Positions 7,214-16,621 of a DNA stretch of 64,000 nt are shown here, piece after piece. Position numbers and translations under genes: made by a program. Every line of letters starts with the position of its first letter. Position 1 is the first letter of the stretch. The notes beneath the pieces are model-generated. The model saw nothing but the letters and a program-made list of their open reading frames with translations, was not told the origin of the DNA and did not search any database. The stretch covers positions 496,001-560,000 of the forward strand of contig CBDFGG010000003.1 in NCBI GenBank assembly GCA_965247015.1, given 5' to 3'. This DNA is from JAIXWP01 sp965247015. GTDB lineage: Bacteria > Bacteroidota > Bacteroidia > Flavobacteriales_D > Sanyastnellaceae.

Positions 7214-9432
7214 TTCTTAAAATTGTATTGCAGAGAAATAAAATAATAACGTCCCATGGCCACGAGTGATTGACCCGCTCCACTTGAATGGGCGCCGCCT
7301 CCAGCAGCGAGATTTACTGCTTGAACATCTAACGCATTCTTTACACCAACGGATAAACTCAAAGCTTTTTCCAAAAAATAACGTTGAACATTCGCATCGA
7401 TCATCGTATAACCTTCACCTCGCGCTAGTTCCACTTCATCATTTTCATTTAAAATAAAATTTGGATTACCTCCGAGCCATCGAGCGAATGCTTGCACATT
7501 CCATGTACGTGAATCATTGTACCAACCCAGCGAAGCACTTCCCTCTTGCGTGAAGAGCGATCCGTCGAAATCACTGCTCTCTCGCACGTTTCCGCCGTAT
7601 GCAAGTGTTCCTTTCCAATTGCCTTTGTAGATCGTCTGTTCGATATTAAACCCCGCCGTCTCATATCTACCGATATTCACATAAGAATATAATGTTGCAT
7701 CAACCTGTGCGAGTGAAATCAAATCTTGAATACGATTATAGAAGAGCACTAACTCTGTTTTTCCAAACCAATTTTTCAATTCTGTTTTCTTGGAAAATGC
7801 CGTTTGAAATTGATGACTGCGTTCTGCAGAAAGTTCTTGACTCCCTTGAATATTGTGATTGACATCTACGAAGAAGAAATACAATTCCTTCAAGGATGGC
7901 GCTCTAAATCCATTGGCATACGAAGCTCTCCATGACCACCAACCATTATTCCACATCGCTTGAAACGATGGAATCACGGGCATTTCATAAGCACTGTTAT
8001 AACCCGCGCGCAGACCTGGTTTCAATGTCCAATGCGCATTGACATGATACATTGCTGAAGCAAAAATTGCTGCGTCTAGAATCGATTGCTCTCTATCTGA
8101 AATTCTTCTCCCGATGGTGGATTCATAGGACACGTCATATCCCATTTCCGTGCTCCATTTTTTAGTCTTTGAATTGTAATACGCCGCTCCTCGCGACATC
8201 CATAGATCAAAGCGTGCTGTATCCTGCGCTCCTTCTTGCGTTACAAGCGTTTGATCCAAGGAGGTCAAATCGGTGACGTAAGTATTCTTTCTTCTATTGT
8301 ACTGATTGTATCCAAATACTTGATTGCTTTCCCAACGCTCGTTCCATTTTTTAATCATGGTCAAACGTGCATCGCTCCTCAGTGTCTTGTAAGTATCATC
8401 AAATGCGCTTTCTCCGAATGGAGCGCGCGGAGCACCTCGGTTAATGATGAGCTCATCAAACAATTGATAAGCTCCATCCATTCTCCAACCTTTCTTATTC
8501 CAACCTGCTCGGGCAGTCACGCCGTGCTGCAGACGCGGCTTCCAGGTGCGCACACGACTGCTGTCTGCTCTCCAATCTTTGAAGGTCCCCTGCCACTCTT
8601 CACCGGATGTCCATCCATCAAACTGATTTCTGAATCCATCCACTGCTACATATCCGAATTTGAAATTGCGTTGCACACTCACTTGGTTATTCAACGTACC
8701 CACCGACTCCGCATAGCTTTTTGCAAGCACATCCCACTTCGATCTGCCTTCCTTCTTGGTAATAATATTGATAGTTCCAGCGATGGCATCACTTCCAAAT
8801 TGCACGCTCAGCGGACCCTGAACCACTTCTATACGCTCAACATTCGCCAAATTAATTTGACGCAAATCAATGTTGCCATCTGTTCTTCCAATCACTGGAA
8901 CACCATCCATCAAAATCTTCACATTAGATCCACCCATGCCTTGAATGGTAAGCGAACTTCCGAGAATAGCATCCTGTCCGATGCGGATATTCATCTCCTG
9001 CACCAATACATCTTCTAGATTGACAGCCGCGAGTTGGTCTATTCTTTTGCGATCAATCACGCGCATGCGATGAATGCTTTGATCTGCGCGCACTGCATCA
9101 TGCTGTGCTGTAATCACCACGGCATTCATCGTATGGTCTTTCGACATTAATCCAACCACATTCTTACCTTTTTGAATGTACACCGGACGTGTTTCATATC
9201 CGACCAATCGTAGCTCCAAGAGCAACGAATCTTTATCCTGAAAGCAAAGTGCTGGCACCATCACCTTTCCCTCTGCATCCGCATTGATAGTGCCGTAGTT
9301 GGGCAGCGTAATCACTACCCCCGGCAAGGGCAAGCTATCATTGCTATCAATAAAAACAAGTTCAGTCTGTCCTCGCATAAGCGAGAACAGACTGCAAAAC
9401 ACAAACACAAGAAAATTACACTTTATATGCAT
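7210..9432 (-). CDS. hmuR: TonB-dependent heme receptor (HmuR-like)
   Basis: The 740-residue protein has a signal peptide, a short carboxypeptidase-like beta domain (residues ~25-100), a plug (ILMDGVPVIGRTDGNIDLRQ; IEVVQGPLSVQFGSDAIAG) and a 22-strand-type barrel. The barrel contains the FRAP box in YANGFRAPSLKELYF, followed by a conserved-looking histidine in FVDVNHNIQGSQEL. Heme receptors carry FRAP and NPNL boxes with a heme-ligating His between them; here the second box reads GSQEL. The gene overlaps hmuS by 17 bp and hmuY by 4 bp. The neighbours make heme the likely substrate. Confidence 0.9.
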   Translation of the reverse strand: MHIKCNFLVFVFCSLFSLMRGQTELVFIDSNDSLPLPGVVITLPNYGTINADAEGKVMVPALCFQDKDSLLLELRLVGYETRPVYIQKGKNVVGLMSKDHTMNAVVITAQHDAVRADQSIHRMRVIDRKRIDQLAAVNLEDVLVQEMNIRIGQDAILGSSLTIQGMGGSNVKILMDGVPVIGRTDGNIDLRQINLANVERIEVVQGPLSVQFGSDAIAGTINIITKKEGRSKWDVLAKSYAESVGTLNNQVSVQRNFKFGYVAVDGFRNQFDGWTSGEEWQGTFKDWRADSSRVRTWKPRLQHGVTARAGWNKKGWRMDGAYQLFDELIINRGAPRAPFGESAFDDTYKTLRSDARLTMIKKWNERWESNQVFGYNQYNRRKNTYVTDLTSLDQTLVTQEGAQDTARFDLWMSRGAAYYNSKTKKWSTEMGYDVSYESTIGRRISDREQSILDAAIFASAMYHVNAHWTLKPGLRAGYNSAYEMPVIPSFQAMWNNGWWSWRASYANGFRAPSLKELYFFFVDVNHNIQGSQELSAERSHQFQTAFSKKTELKNWFGKTELVLFYNRIQDLISLAQVDATLYSYVNIGRYETAGFNIEQTIYKGNWKGTLAYGGNVRESSDFDGSLFTQEGSASLGWYNDSRTWNVQAFARWLGGNPNFILNENDEVELARGEGYTMIDANVQRYFLEKALSLSVGVKNALDVQAVNLAAGGGAHSSGAGQSLVAMGRYYFISLQYNFKK

Positions 9433-10453
9433 CTTGAATATTTCTAACTATATCTCTCCAACCTTCCAATTCAGGAATGCCTGGCTTTCTTTTTCCAAAA
9501 AATTGTACAATCAATTCCCTTTTACTATCGAAGCATTCCACCGATGTTACGATTCCATCCACCGATGGCTTTCTCACCACCCAAACATCCACCAATGAAG
9601 CAGACTTGATATGGAGATTGAATCGTGGATCCATCACATTTAGCCATTCATCCATCTCTATAATGCGATTCACTTCTCCTGAAAAAATCTGAATCATCCC
9701 GTGATTTCCAACAAATGACATGATTGGAACTTTTCTATCTGAACATGCCTTAAGCATAGCCGCGACAGCTTCTGGTTTCACGGAAATTGCAAACTCACCT
9801 TCCGGTGCATTTCTTAGTGCATCCTGACGAGAGAGATTGTACTTTTTTACCAAACCAAAAAACTCATGCGTGTCTTTCATTTCCAACCATCCCTGTTGAA
9901 ACGCATACCTGTCAATGCTTTCAGGATTTGAGAACACAGGAGCATCTGCAACCTCCTCCAACGAAACCGAACGATCATTCGATGTATAAGCATTGACTAA
10001 TTCGTGGTAAGCACTGTCATTCGATTGGTCTGTCAAGTATATTTTATGAATCGCATTTCCGCTTTTATCAAAAAACTGAAGGCTCTTTCGATCACCCTCA
10101 GAAACGGCCAACGCATATTTCCATACACTGAAAAAAATTCTTAAGTCAATCCATTCACCTAAGAACATCCCCACCATCGGACCATTAAATTCAGGACGAT
10201 CATACTCTCCCTTCACCTCATGTACCACGCTATCATTGCGGGTTAGCGCCATCACACGACCAATGGATCCAACGCCTTTTAGTATATCTATAAATGCTGG
10301 TTTCAAGAAAATGACTTCTGCCGAATCTCTTGTAGCGAGCAACTCCAATTCTGTTGCTCCCAATAGTTCAGCCGCATTTCTAATGCGCATTTTTGGTTGT
10401 TCTTTCAAAAGATCCGCCCAGCGTTCTTTCAATGTTTTTTCCATTAATTCCAT
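9416..10453 (-). CDS. hmuS: Hemin-degrading factor, HemS/ChuS family
   Basis: The 345-residue cytoplasmic protein is built of two related halves as in HemS/ChuS. The first has RVMALTRNDSVVHEVKGEYD, the second has IMSFVGNHGMIQIFSGEVNR, the G-N-x-G-x-I-Q signature of the family; the His of GNHGM is a candidate heme contact. Such proteins bind imported heme and, in several species, open the ring to release iron. It lies 12 bp after hmuV and overlaps hmuR. The length is normal. Confidence 0.9.
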   Translation of the reverse strand: MELMEKTLKERWADLLKEQPKMRIRNAAELLGATELELLATRDSAEVIFLKPAFIDILKGVGSIGRVMALTRNDSVVHEVKGEYDRPEFNGPMVGMFLGEWIDLRIFFSVWKYALAVSEGDRKSLQFFDKSGNAIHKIYLTDQSNDSAYHELVNAYTSNDRSVSLEEVADAPVFSNPESIDRYAFQQGWLEMKDTHEFFGLVKKYNLSRQDALRNAPEGEFAISVKPEAVAAMLKACSDRKVPIMSFVGNHGMIQIFSGEVNRIIEMDEWLNVMDPRFNLHIKSASLVDVWVVRKPSVDGIVTSVECFDSKRELIVQFFGKRKPGIPELEGWRDIVRNIQDAYKV

Positions 10454-10465
10454 AATAATATCTCT

Positions 10466-11263
10466 TTATATAGTTCGTGATAATTCTGATGCGATGTGGA
10501 TAATCAATTGATCCTTGAATGGGATTATTTCTGCCTCCACATCAAAGCAATCCTTCATCATTTTTTCTGTAAAAACCTTATCCGGCGTGCCCTGTGCGTA
10601 GATCTCTCCGTTGCTGAGTACTATTACCTCATCGCAAAATTGTGCTGCCTTTTGAATATCGTGTAATACCACTACCGCCGTATTTCCTTGCTCGACAAAT
10701 GAGACTACTCGACTCAATAAATCATGTGCGTATTTGATATCCAAATGATTTAATGGCTCGTCTAACAATAAACATTTTGCTTGCCTAACTCCGTTGATAT
10801 CCTTGAGTTGAACAAAGGTTCTACTCATGGATACCCGCTGCTGCTCACCTCCCGACAATTGCTGATAGGGTTGAAACGCCATGTGGTCCAACTCCGCCAT
10901 ATCTAATTCATCTTCCACAATTATCGAATCGTTCAATTGTGGTCGTGATTTAAAATGTGGATACCTCCCCATCATCACCACTTCTTGCACATTGAATTGA
11001 TGCGCTGTAGCGCTTGATTGGCGGAGCGCAGCACGCTCCTTGGCTAAATCCTCCACGGCATAGCTTTGAATGCAGCGGTCATTCCATGTCACCCGACCAC
11101 TTGTGGGCAAAAGCTCCATACTAAGCAGCTTCATCAATGTTGATTTGCCCGCACCATTGGCTCCGATGATACCCACCAATTTTCCAGGTCGAATATTGAA
11201 TGAAACATTATTGACCAATACTCTACCATTCACACGATAGGACAAGTTTGAAACAGTTAGCAT
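10466..11263 (-). CDS. hmuV: Heme ABC transporter ATP-binding protein
   Basis: The 265-residue ATPase has Walker A GANGAGKST at residues 34-42, signature LSGGEQQRV from residue 136 and Walker B LLLDEP at 165-170, followed by LNHLD and the switch histidine in VLHDIQ. This matches the FecE/HmuV group that powers heme and siderophore importers. It overlaps hmuU by 7 bp and should pair with that permease at the inner membrane. Confidence 0.95.
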   Translation of the reverse strand: MLTVSNLSYRVNGRVLVNNVSFNIRPGKLVGIIGANGAGKSTLMKLLSMELLPTSGRVTWNDRCIQSYAVEDLAKERAALRQSSATAHQFNVQEVVMMGRYPHFKSRPQLNDSIIVEDELDMAELDHMAFQPYQQLSGGEQQRVSMSRTFVQLKDINGVRQAKCLLLDEPLNHLDIKYAHDLLSRVVSFVEQGNTAVVVLHDIQKAAQFCDEVIVLSNGEIYAQGTPDKVFTEKMMKDCFDVEAEIIPFKDQLIIHIASELSRTI

Positions 11264-12270
11264 ATCTGATTCCTCCTTTGATTTTTTCTAAGTAAATGGA
11301 TAAAAAATGGAGCGCCCAACATGGCTGTTACAATACCCACAGGCAATTCCGAAGGCAGCACCAATGTTCTTGAAATCATATCGGCAAGCACCATCACCAG
11401 TGCACCAATGATGGCCACATACGGCACCGTCCATTCATGATTGCTACCAACGATCAGGCGAACGATATGCGGAATCACCAAGCCGATAAAACCAATGACT
11501 CCGCAAAAGGCTACTGCAACGCCAACGCACAAGCTTACCAACAAGATCATGCGTCGCTTTAACTTTTCTACCGAAACACCAAGATGCATCGCCTCATATT
11601 CGCCCAATGTCATCAAGTTTAATTGCTTCGCCTTCCATCGCATGGAAATGAACAGAAGGATAGCCAAACACAAGAGGACATAAACTTTATATGGATTTAG
11701 ACCACCAAAACTTCCGAGGGTCCAAAACGTAATCGAACGCAATTGTTCATCATTGCTGAGATACGAAAGCACTCCCGCACCGGCGCCACAAATGGCATTG
11801 ATGGCGACACCCGTCAGAATCAGTTGTTGCATATCTACACGTTCTTGAATTCGCGATAAACGTTGCACTGCAAACACTGCACTGAGCGCTCCGATAAAGG
11901 CGAATAGCGCCATCATTATTCCGCGTACATCTAACGATGCACTCCAGTGAATCAATGGCATGAGAATAATTGCAATGCCCGCCATCAGCGCAGCTCCCGA
12001 AGAAATCCCGAGCAGTGAAGGTTCTGCCAAATCATTTCTCATCAATGCCTGCAACGATAATCCAGACATCCCTAGAATTGCTCCTACTGCGGCAGCGCCT
12101 ATCACACGTGGTACACGTATATCGAAGAGCACAAACGCACTTTCATTTTTTCCTAAAAAAGAATTTAATAAATCACTCCAAGCGATAGGATATGCACCCA
12201 CCGTGAAGGCCCACATCATCACCATGATGAGCACCATTACAGAAAGCGATATCCCTAAATATGATTTCAA
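11257..12270 (-). CDS. hmuU: Heme/iron ABC transporter permease, FecCD family
   Basis: The 337-residue polytopic membrane protein has about nine or ten hydrophobic segments. It shows FecCD-family landmarks: RVPRVIGAAAVGAILGMSGL near residue 55, the following RNDLAEPSLLGISSGAAL, and FCGVIGFIGLVIPHIVRLIV late in the chain, which contacts the ATPase. The start overlaps the hmuT stop by 4 bp. Together with HmuT and HmuV it forms the inner-membrane heme importer. Confidence 0.95.
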   Translation of the reverse strand: MKSYLGISLSVMVLIMVMMWAFTVGAYPIAWSDLLNSFLGKNESAFVLFDIRVPRVIGAAAVGAILGMSGLSLQALMRNDLAEPSLLGISSGAALMAGIAIILMPLIHWSASLDVRGIMMALFAFIGALSAVFAVQRLSRIQERVDMQQLILTGVAINAICGAGAGVLSYLSNDEQLRSITFWTLGSFGGLNPYKVYVLLCLAILLFISMRWKAKQLNLMTLGEYEAMHLGVSVEKLKRRMILLVSLCVGVAVAFCGVIGFIGLVIPHIVRLIVGSNHEWTVPYVAIIGALVMVLADMISRTLVLPSELPVGIVTAMLGAPFFIHLLRKNQRRNQIC

Positions 12271-13118
12271 TTCTTTGAAAATAATTTTGCTCTCAATTCT
12301 GAAACACCTTGCACCACGCGCGGACCGAAGCCTGAAAGCAACTGACCATCCATCGCGATGATGCGTTTGTTTTTATATGCATCTGTTTCAGCAATGCCAG
12401 GAATTTTCCCTAAACCTTCTACTCCACCAATAGCATCCAGTCCTGTATCGAACATGAGAATAGCTTGTGGATTGGACTTTACCAAGTACTCGATCGAAAG
12501 TGGTTTATAATCCTCAAATTCGGTAATTGCATTTTGTGCGCCTGCCAAGTGTATCATATTTGCTACTGGAGTGTTCGCGCCTGACACCATCAGATTTCCG
12601 CCGCCGCGAGCGTAAATGAATAATACACGCTCGTCTGTCATGGTGTCTTTCAAGGTGCGATACTGCAATTCGATATCTGCAATCAACTCTTTCGATTCTT
12701 CTTCTTGATTCAACGCTTTGGCGATTTCAGTAATCGAATTTTTACTCCCTTCGATAGAGTACTCCTTCGTTATTTCTATGATCGTGATTCCAGCATTTTT
12801 CCATTGAGCAATCATTTCTGGTTTCACTTCATTTTTTACAAGAAAAATATGTGAGGGCTTTAATGCGAGCACAGCCTCCGTTTGAATAGAGCGCACATGG
12901 CCCAACACAGGGAGTTTCAATACCACGCTTGGGTAAGTAGATGTCACATCCACTCTCACTAAACGATCGCCCCAGCCAAGCATAAAGAGCGTTTCGGTAA
13001 TGGATCCATTTAAAGAAATCACACGCGCTTGCGATGATTCTTGCTCAGCAGGCTTAGTAGCATCGTTGCAAGAAAATAGCAACGTCGCAAAGAGAAAGGC
13101 TAAGAATAATTTATTCAT
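12267..13118 (-). CDS. hmuT: Heme ABC transporter substrate-binding lipoprotein
   Basis: The 283-residue protein has a lipobox LLFSC with Cys17 and a periplasmic-binding fold of the BtuF/HmuT type. Visible blocks are RVISLNGSITETLFMLG, VLALKPSHIFLV and, near the end, ETDAYKNKRIIAMDGQLLSG. It delivers heme to HmuU. Its ATG overlaps the stop of the preceding gene (TAATG), and it overlaps hmuU by 4 bp. Confidence 0.93.
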   Translation of the reverse strand: MNKLFLAFLFATLLFSCNDATKPAEQESSQARVISLNGSITETLFMLGWGDRLVRVDVTSTYPSVVLKLPVLGHVRSIQTEAVLALKPSHIFLVKNEVKPEMIAQWKNAGITIIEITKEYSIEGSKNSITEIAKALNQEEESKELIADIELQYRTLKDTMTDERVLFIYARGGGNLMVSGANTPVANMIHLAGAQNAITEFEDYKPLSIEYLVKSNPQAILMFDTGLDAIGGVEGLGKIPGIAETDAYKNKRIIAMDGQLLSGFGPRVVQGVSELRAKLFSKN

Positions 13119-14371
13119 TATTTCACTTGAATTTTATGCTGTGAAATCGCACCGTTTGATTGAAGTGAAAGAATGTAAATACCCGCATTAAGCGCCGAAA
13201 CATCTATGTGCTGTGTTTGAAGCTGTGCAGTGATATTCAAATTATCCTGCATCACCATTCTGCCTTGCATATCATAGATTTGATAAAGTGCATGGTTATT
13301 CGTGTTGGAATGGATAATCACTTGAATGAAATCATCCGCAGGATTCGGATAAACACCTACAATTTGTGCGGCATCCAATTCAGAAATGTTAGACACGCCT
13401 AACTTTTCTTTGTTAAACATATAGTCTCCATTCGCGCTTCCTCCGAAACCCGTGAACACTACTTTCCAAACATCACCATCTTGTTCTTGAACGAAGTAAA
13501 CCACATCACCCGCCACTTCGAAGCCCATACCTGTAAAGGTTTTCCAATCGTATCCGATGGTATTTATTTCTTCTGAAAAAGAATAAGAAGTATAATCCAC
13601 AAATGTCTCTTGATCTACGCCATCCGCTTGAATCACGGTTACATCAGGATGATGAAGGACACCTGCTACAGTGTAGGCAGTAGGCACATAGTCTGTGTAT
13701 TGGGTGAAGAGCAAATCCCATGATGCCGACGCTGGTTCGCGATCCAAAAACTCATTATTTATAATGGAATAATAACCGAATACTTTATCTGTGTAATTAG
13801 CCTTATCAAGTGTAAGTACTTGTGTGTTTTCGCCATTGATATCGGCTATTTCAAAATTGTACACACCTGCCAACGTGAGATTAACGAGCTTCAATTTCTT
13901 TAGATCACCAGCCGTGGTCTGAACGACATAAATGCTATCACCCGTAACAAAGTGCGTGACCGGATTATACATTCCCCAACCAAAATCGAGCGAAGAACCG
14001 CTGTTGTTCTGATCAAACGCTCCGAGCTCCCACGAAGTAGCGCTATTATTGAGTGTTGGCCATCCGTCGAAACCACTTACATCCACCGATTCCCAATCGT
14101 TGATCGTACCATTTGGATAGACCTTCGCGATGTTTCCCGCCGCTGCATTGATATGAATCGAAGATGAAAATGTTCCGATGCTAAACGCAATATCCCATTC
14201 CGTTTTCGGCGCCGACGCCATCTCCCCATTTTCCATAGAATACCACACCTGATTAGCATATCCCGCACCTTGAGACACAATATCTTGCACCATCTGTGCA
14301 GGTGAAGTAAGTGAGATAAGTAGAATAGCTACAACTAAAACCGAATGAACGCTCGGTAAATATTTTTTCAT
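13118..14371 (-). CDS. HmuY-like secreted protein with T9SS type A sorting domain
   Basis: The start at 14371 gives the signal peptide MKKYLPSVHSVLVVAILLIS. The ~417-residue protein repeats the HmuY-like blocks of the lipoprotein at the other end of the operon: DLLFTQYTDYVPTAYTVAGV and NTIGYDWKTF compare with DLCFTQYVHLF and NVIGYDWKFF. It ends in a T9SS sorting domain (GVYPNPADDFIQV; LNAGIYILSL). It should therefore be a surface-exposed or released heme-binding protein, a candidate hemophore feeding HmuY/HmuR (inference). It is the first gene of the operon. Confidence 0.85.
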   Translation of the reverse strand: MKKYLPSVHSVLVVAILLISLTSPAQMVQDIVSQGAGYANQVWYSMENGEMASAPKTEWDIAFSIGTFSSSIHINAAAGNIAKVYPNGTINDWESVDVSGFDGWPTLNNSATSWELGAFDQNNSGSSLDFGWGMYNPVTHFVTGDSIYVVQTTAGDLKKLKLVNLTLAGVYNFEIADINGENTQVLTLDKANYTDKVFGYYSIINNEFLDREPASASWDLLFTQYTDYVPTAYTVAGVLHHPDVTVIQADGVDQETFVDYTSYSFSEEINTIGYDWKTFTGMGFEVAGDVVYFVQEQDGDVWKVVFTGFGGSANGDYMFNKEKLGVSNISELDAAQIVGVYPNPADDFIQVIIHSNTNNHALYQIYDMQGRMVMQDNLNITAQLQTQHIDVSALNAGIYILSLQSNGAISQHKIQVK

Positions 14372-14434
14372 GACCTTGTTATTTAGATTGATTATTGACA
14401 ACGCAAATAACAAGTACATTCCTCACTCACGTCC

Positions 14435-14450
14435 TACCATAAAAATGGTA
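14435..14450. promoter_or_regulatory. Inverted repeat upstream of the heme operon
   Basis: TACCAT, AAAA, ATGGTA is a perfect 16-bp inverted repeat 63-79 bp upstream of the first gene of the minus-strand heme operon. It is placed where a repressor operator would be expected, but no known Bacteroidota heme or iron operator was matched. Confidence 0.35.
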
Positions 14451-14462
14451 TTCCCAAGAGTA

Positions 14463-14485
14463 AGGGTTAAAATACCTTTTTTGTG
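14463..14485. promoter_or_regulatory. AGGGTTAAAATACC-T6-GTG motif, copy 1
   Basis: This site resembles the sequence at 15933-15957 (AGGGTAAAAATACCC, T6, AGTG). The core is a short inverted repeat GGGT(A/T)AAAATACC followed by a T run. It lies upstream of the heme operon. A shared regulator, perhaps the nearby LuxR-type response regulator, is a guess. Confidence 0.35.
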
Positions 14486-14509
14486 GTAGTGGGGGGGATT
14501 GGTTCTTGG

Positions 14510-14826
14510 TTCTTAGTTCTTGGTTCTTCTTTCTAATAGGGGCGGTCCGTGGATTGGCACCACCCTTCGACTGCGTTCAAAATTTACGCTTCGCTCATTT
14601 TGAACTACGCTCAGGGAACGATGGCGCCTCGTTAAATGAGAAAAAACCAAAAAGTTAAAAAGCCACAGGCTTTTTAACTTTTTGGTTTTTTCTCATAAGA
14701 GCGACACGTCCCGTTCCCCGAGCGAAACGAAGCGTCAGCGAAGTGAAGTCGAGGGGCGGTGCCAATCCGTGGAGCAACCATTTTCGAACTAAAAACAAAG
14801 AACAAAGAACCAAGAACCAAGAACCA
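14510..14826. repeat. Nested inverted repeat block with a perfect 29-bp stem
   Basis: This gene-free spacer holds three nested layers. The outer layer is 7-bp units of GTTCTTG type at 14510-14535 matched by AACCAAG-type units at ~14785-14826. The middle layer is a GGGCGGT..GGATTGGCACC block at ~14541 complemented at ~14752-14775. The centre is a perfect stem, 14636-14664 against 14668-14696, with only an ACA loop. It lies at the 3' end of the ClC gene. The T-rich half of the central stem could end transcription, but the whole looks like an inserted or amplified repeat. Confidence 0.85.
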
Positions 14827-14830
14827 TGAA

Positions 14831-15931
14831 CTAAATCCGCAACGCGGAAACCGCCATCAACGCCACCCCCACTGGCAACGCTCCTTGGAAGCCGAAGAGT
14901 TCGATGGCTAAGAGGAAGCATGCGATGGGAGCTTGCGAGACTGCGGCGAAGACGAGGATGAATCCAATCGAAGCGAGTACAGAAATTTCTACAGGAAAGA
15001 AAAGGGATGCGGCGCTGCCGATGGTGGCACCGATATAAAATAAGGGAGTGACCTCTCCGCCCTTAAAACCCGCAGCAAGCGTGAATGCAGTGAGTAATAA
15101 TTTTATCCAACCATCTTGAAATGGACTAGCAGTGTGAAATGCTGATTGAATATAAGGCACGCCCAGTCCAATGTGGCGCGAATCGTTGAGCATGAATACG
15201 GTGAATACTATGAGTATCGCTGCAATGAAAATAGCGACATAATTATTTTTAAAAAAATAATTAAATGTCTCTTTGAAATGTCGCAGCAAGGCACGATAGA
15301 TATATGCCACCTGCATGAAAAACACTCCCAATAAAAAGAAGAACACCACTGCAATCAGCGACCAATCGGTGAAAGGATTCACTTGATAAACGGTGTGTTC
15401 TATTCCCCAGAGCGAACACACCAAGTCGGCCGCAACCGCAGTAAATACCGCAGCAATGATTTGCAAAGGCGGCGTATGTTTATTTCTGCGTCCATGTTCT
15501 ATAGCGTACACCGCACCTGCGAGAGGAGTTCCAAACACTGCAGCGAATCCTGCGCTGATACCGAGCATCGAAAGAAACTCACCTTGATCTTTCCACCACG
15601 CATCCCACGACTTCCATTGATGCGCGACCGACCTTCCCATTTGAACAGCAGTTCCCTCGCGGCCGGCGCTGCCGCCGAAAAGATGTGTGATCCAAGTACC
15701 GAAGAGTATCAGCAAAAATGATTTCGGACCAATTCCTTCTTTCTCATTGTTCCATCGCTGATAGATATAGGTGATCAGTAATCCCGCCAATGGCAACAAT
15801 AGCATCAACTCGATATGTTGCTCCCTCGTATTGGTCACCAAATCGAGCACCGCGAGAAACAATGCCGAAGCAGACCCTGCAATAGCCGCTATCGCGATGC
15901 ACGTGATCAGAAGTTTTAACCCCATATTCAT
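14831..15931 (-). CDS. Voltage-gated chloride channel (ClC) family protein
   Basis: The 366-residue membrane protein contains GSAGREGTAVQMGRS, the ClC anion-path signature GREGx with the gating glutamate, the AAVFGTPLAGAVYAIE helix and the GFKGGEVTPLFYIGATIGS block. These support a chloride/proton exchanger or channel. The chain ends soon after the QAPIACFLLAIELFGFQGALP helix, and its stop codon lies at the edge of the nested repeat block, so the last helix may have been lost. Family members usually run some tens of residues longer (from memory). Confidence 0.9.
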   Translation of the reverse strand: MNMGLKLLITCIAIAAIAGSASALFLAVLDLVTNTREQHIELMLLLPLAGLLITYIYQRWNNEKEGIGPKSFLLILFGTWITHLFGGSAGREGTAVQMGRSVAHQWKSWDAWWKDQGEFLSMLGISAGFAAVFGTPLAGAVYAIEHGRRNKHTPPLQIIAAVFTAVAADLVCSLWGIEHTVYQVNPFTDWSLIAVVFFFLLGVFFMQVAYIYRALLRHFKETFNYFFKNNYVAIFIAAILIVFTVFMLNDSRHIGLGVPYIQSAFHTASPFQDGWIKLLLTAFTLAAGFKGGEVTPLFYIGATIGSAASLFFPVEISVLASIGFILVFAAVSQAPIACFLLAIELFGFQGALPVGVALMAVSALRI

Positions 15932-15932
15932 A

Positions 15933-15957
15933 GAGGGTAAAAATACCCTTTTTTAGT
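15933..15957. promoter_or_regulatory. AGGGTAAAAATACCC-T6-AGTG motif, copy 2
   Basis: GGGTA, AAAA, TACCC is a perfect inverted repeat followed by six T and AGTG. It lies about 55 bp before the small exported-protein gene at 16011 and just upstream of the minus-strand ClC gene, so it sits in a divergent promoter region. It closely matches 14463-14485. Confidence 0.4.
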
Positions 15958-16010
15958 GATGAAACTTCTGCTTTCTTTGTGATGCAAACCTCAAATAAAA
16001 CCTTAACACT

Positions 16011-16601
16011 ATGAGTACAAACATTAAACTTTTAATCGCCCTTCTACTAGGTGCTGCGATTGGCGCTTTGGTGATGAAGCAAACTACCGCCACAGCAGTA
16101 GAAAGTTCCGAGCAAAAAGAACTGACGGATTCAAGCTCCACAAATCTTGACAAAAAAATAACTCTAGAAATAGCCAAGCCTCTATTGGATACCAAACCCC
16201 TTGACTTTACCACTGCTCTCAGTATGGTTAGAAATCAAGAAGTAGACGCTCTTCTAAACTCTAAAGCAGTGTATACACTCGATGTAGTAAACAGATTAGC
16301 CATAAAATCTTGGCTTATGGATAAAGACTACGTCTTAAGATTACTAGGGATAGAGGAATACGAAGACATGGAAAAAGACGTACAAAGCATGCGATGCTAC
16401 ATTGGATTCAATAAAGACCCACAACGAGGAGAACTCGGTTATACATTGGTGTGTATGCCTGCTGACTCGGAAGGTAACGTTATAAGACGAAATAATGGAA
16501 GAGCGAATCCAGCTCAATTTCCTGAAGGAATTGAGTACCACTTGCCATGTCCAAAAAATTGTGGAACGGCTAATCACATAAATAATTTATCTCGTCAATA
16601 A
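16011..16601 (+). CDS. Small exported or membrane-anchored protein, function unknown
   Basis: The 196-residue protein has one N-terminal hydrophobic segment (LLIALLLGAAIGALVM) that could be a signal anchor or peptide, then a soluble domain. The C-terminal half carries four cysteines, including a C-x3-C pair in HLPCPKNCG. I do not recognise a named family. It heads a plus-strand group with a membrane protein, a histidine kinase and a response regulator, so a link to that signalling pathway is possible. Confidence 0.8.
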   Translation: MSTNIKLLIALLLGAAIGALVMKQTTATAVESSEQKELTDSSSTNLDKKITLEIAKPLLDTKPLDFTTALSMVRNQEVDALLNSKAVYTLDVVNRLAIKSWLMDKDYVLRLLGIEEYEDMEKDVQSMRCYIGFNKDPQRGELGYTLVCMPADSEGNVIRRNNGRANPAQFPEGIEYHLPCPKNCGTANHINNLSRQ

Positions 16602-16621
16602 GATAACCGCCAAAAATACGA

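Noticed and set aside
8236..9018. 260-codon plus-strand frame opposite hmuR
   Set aside because: It lies entirely antisense to the well-supported receptor gene and has no recognisable protein features.
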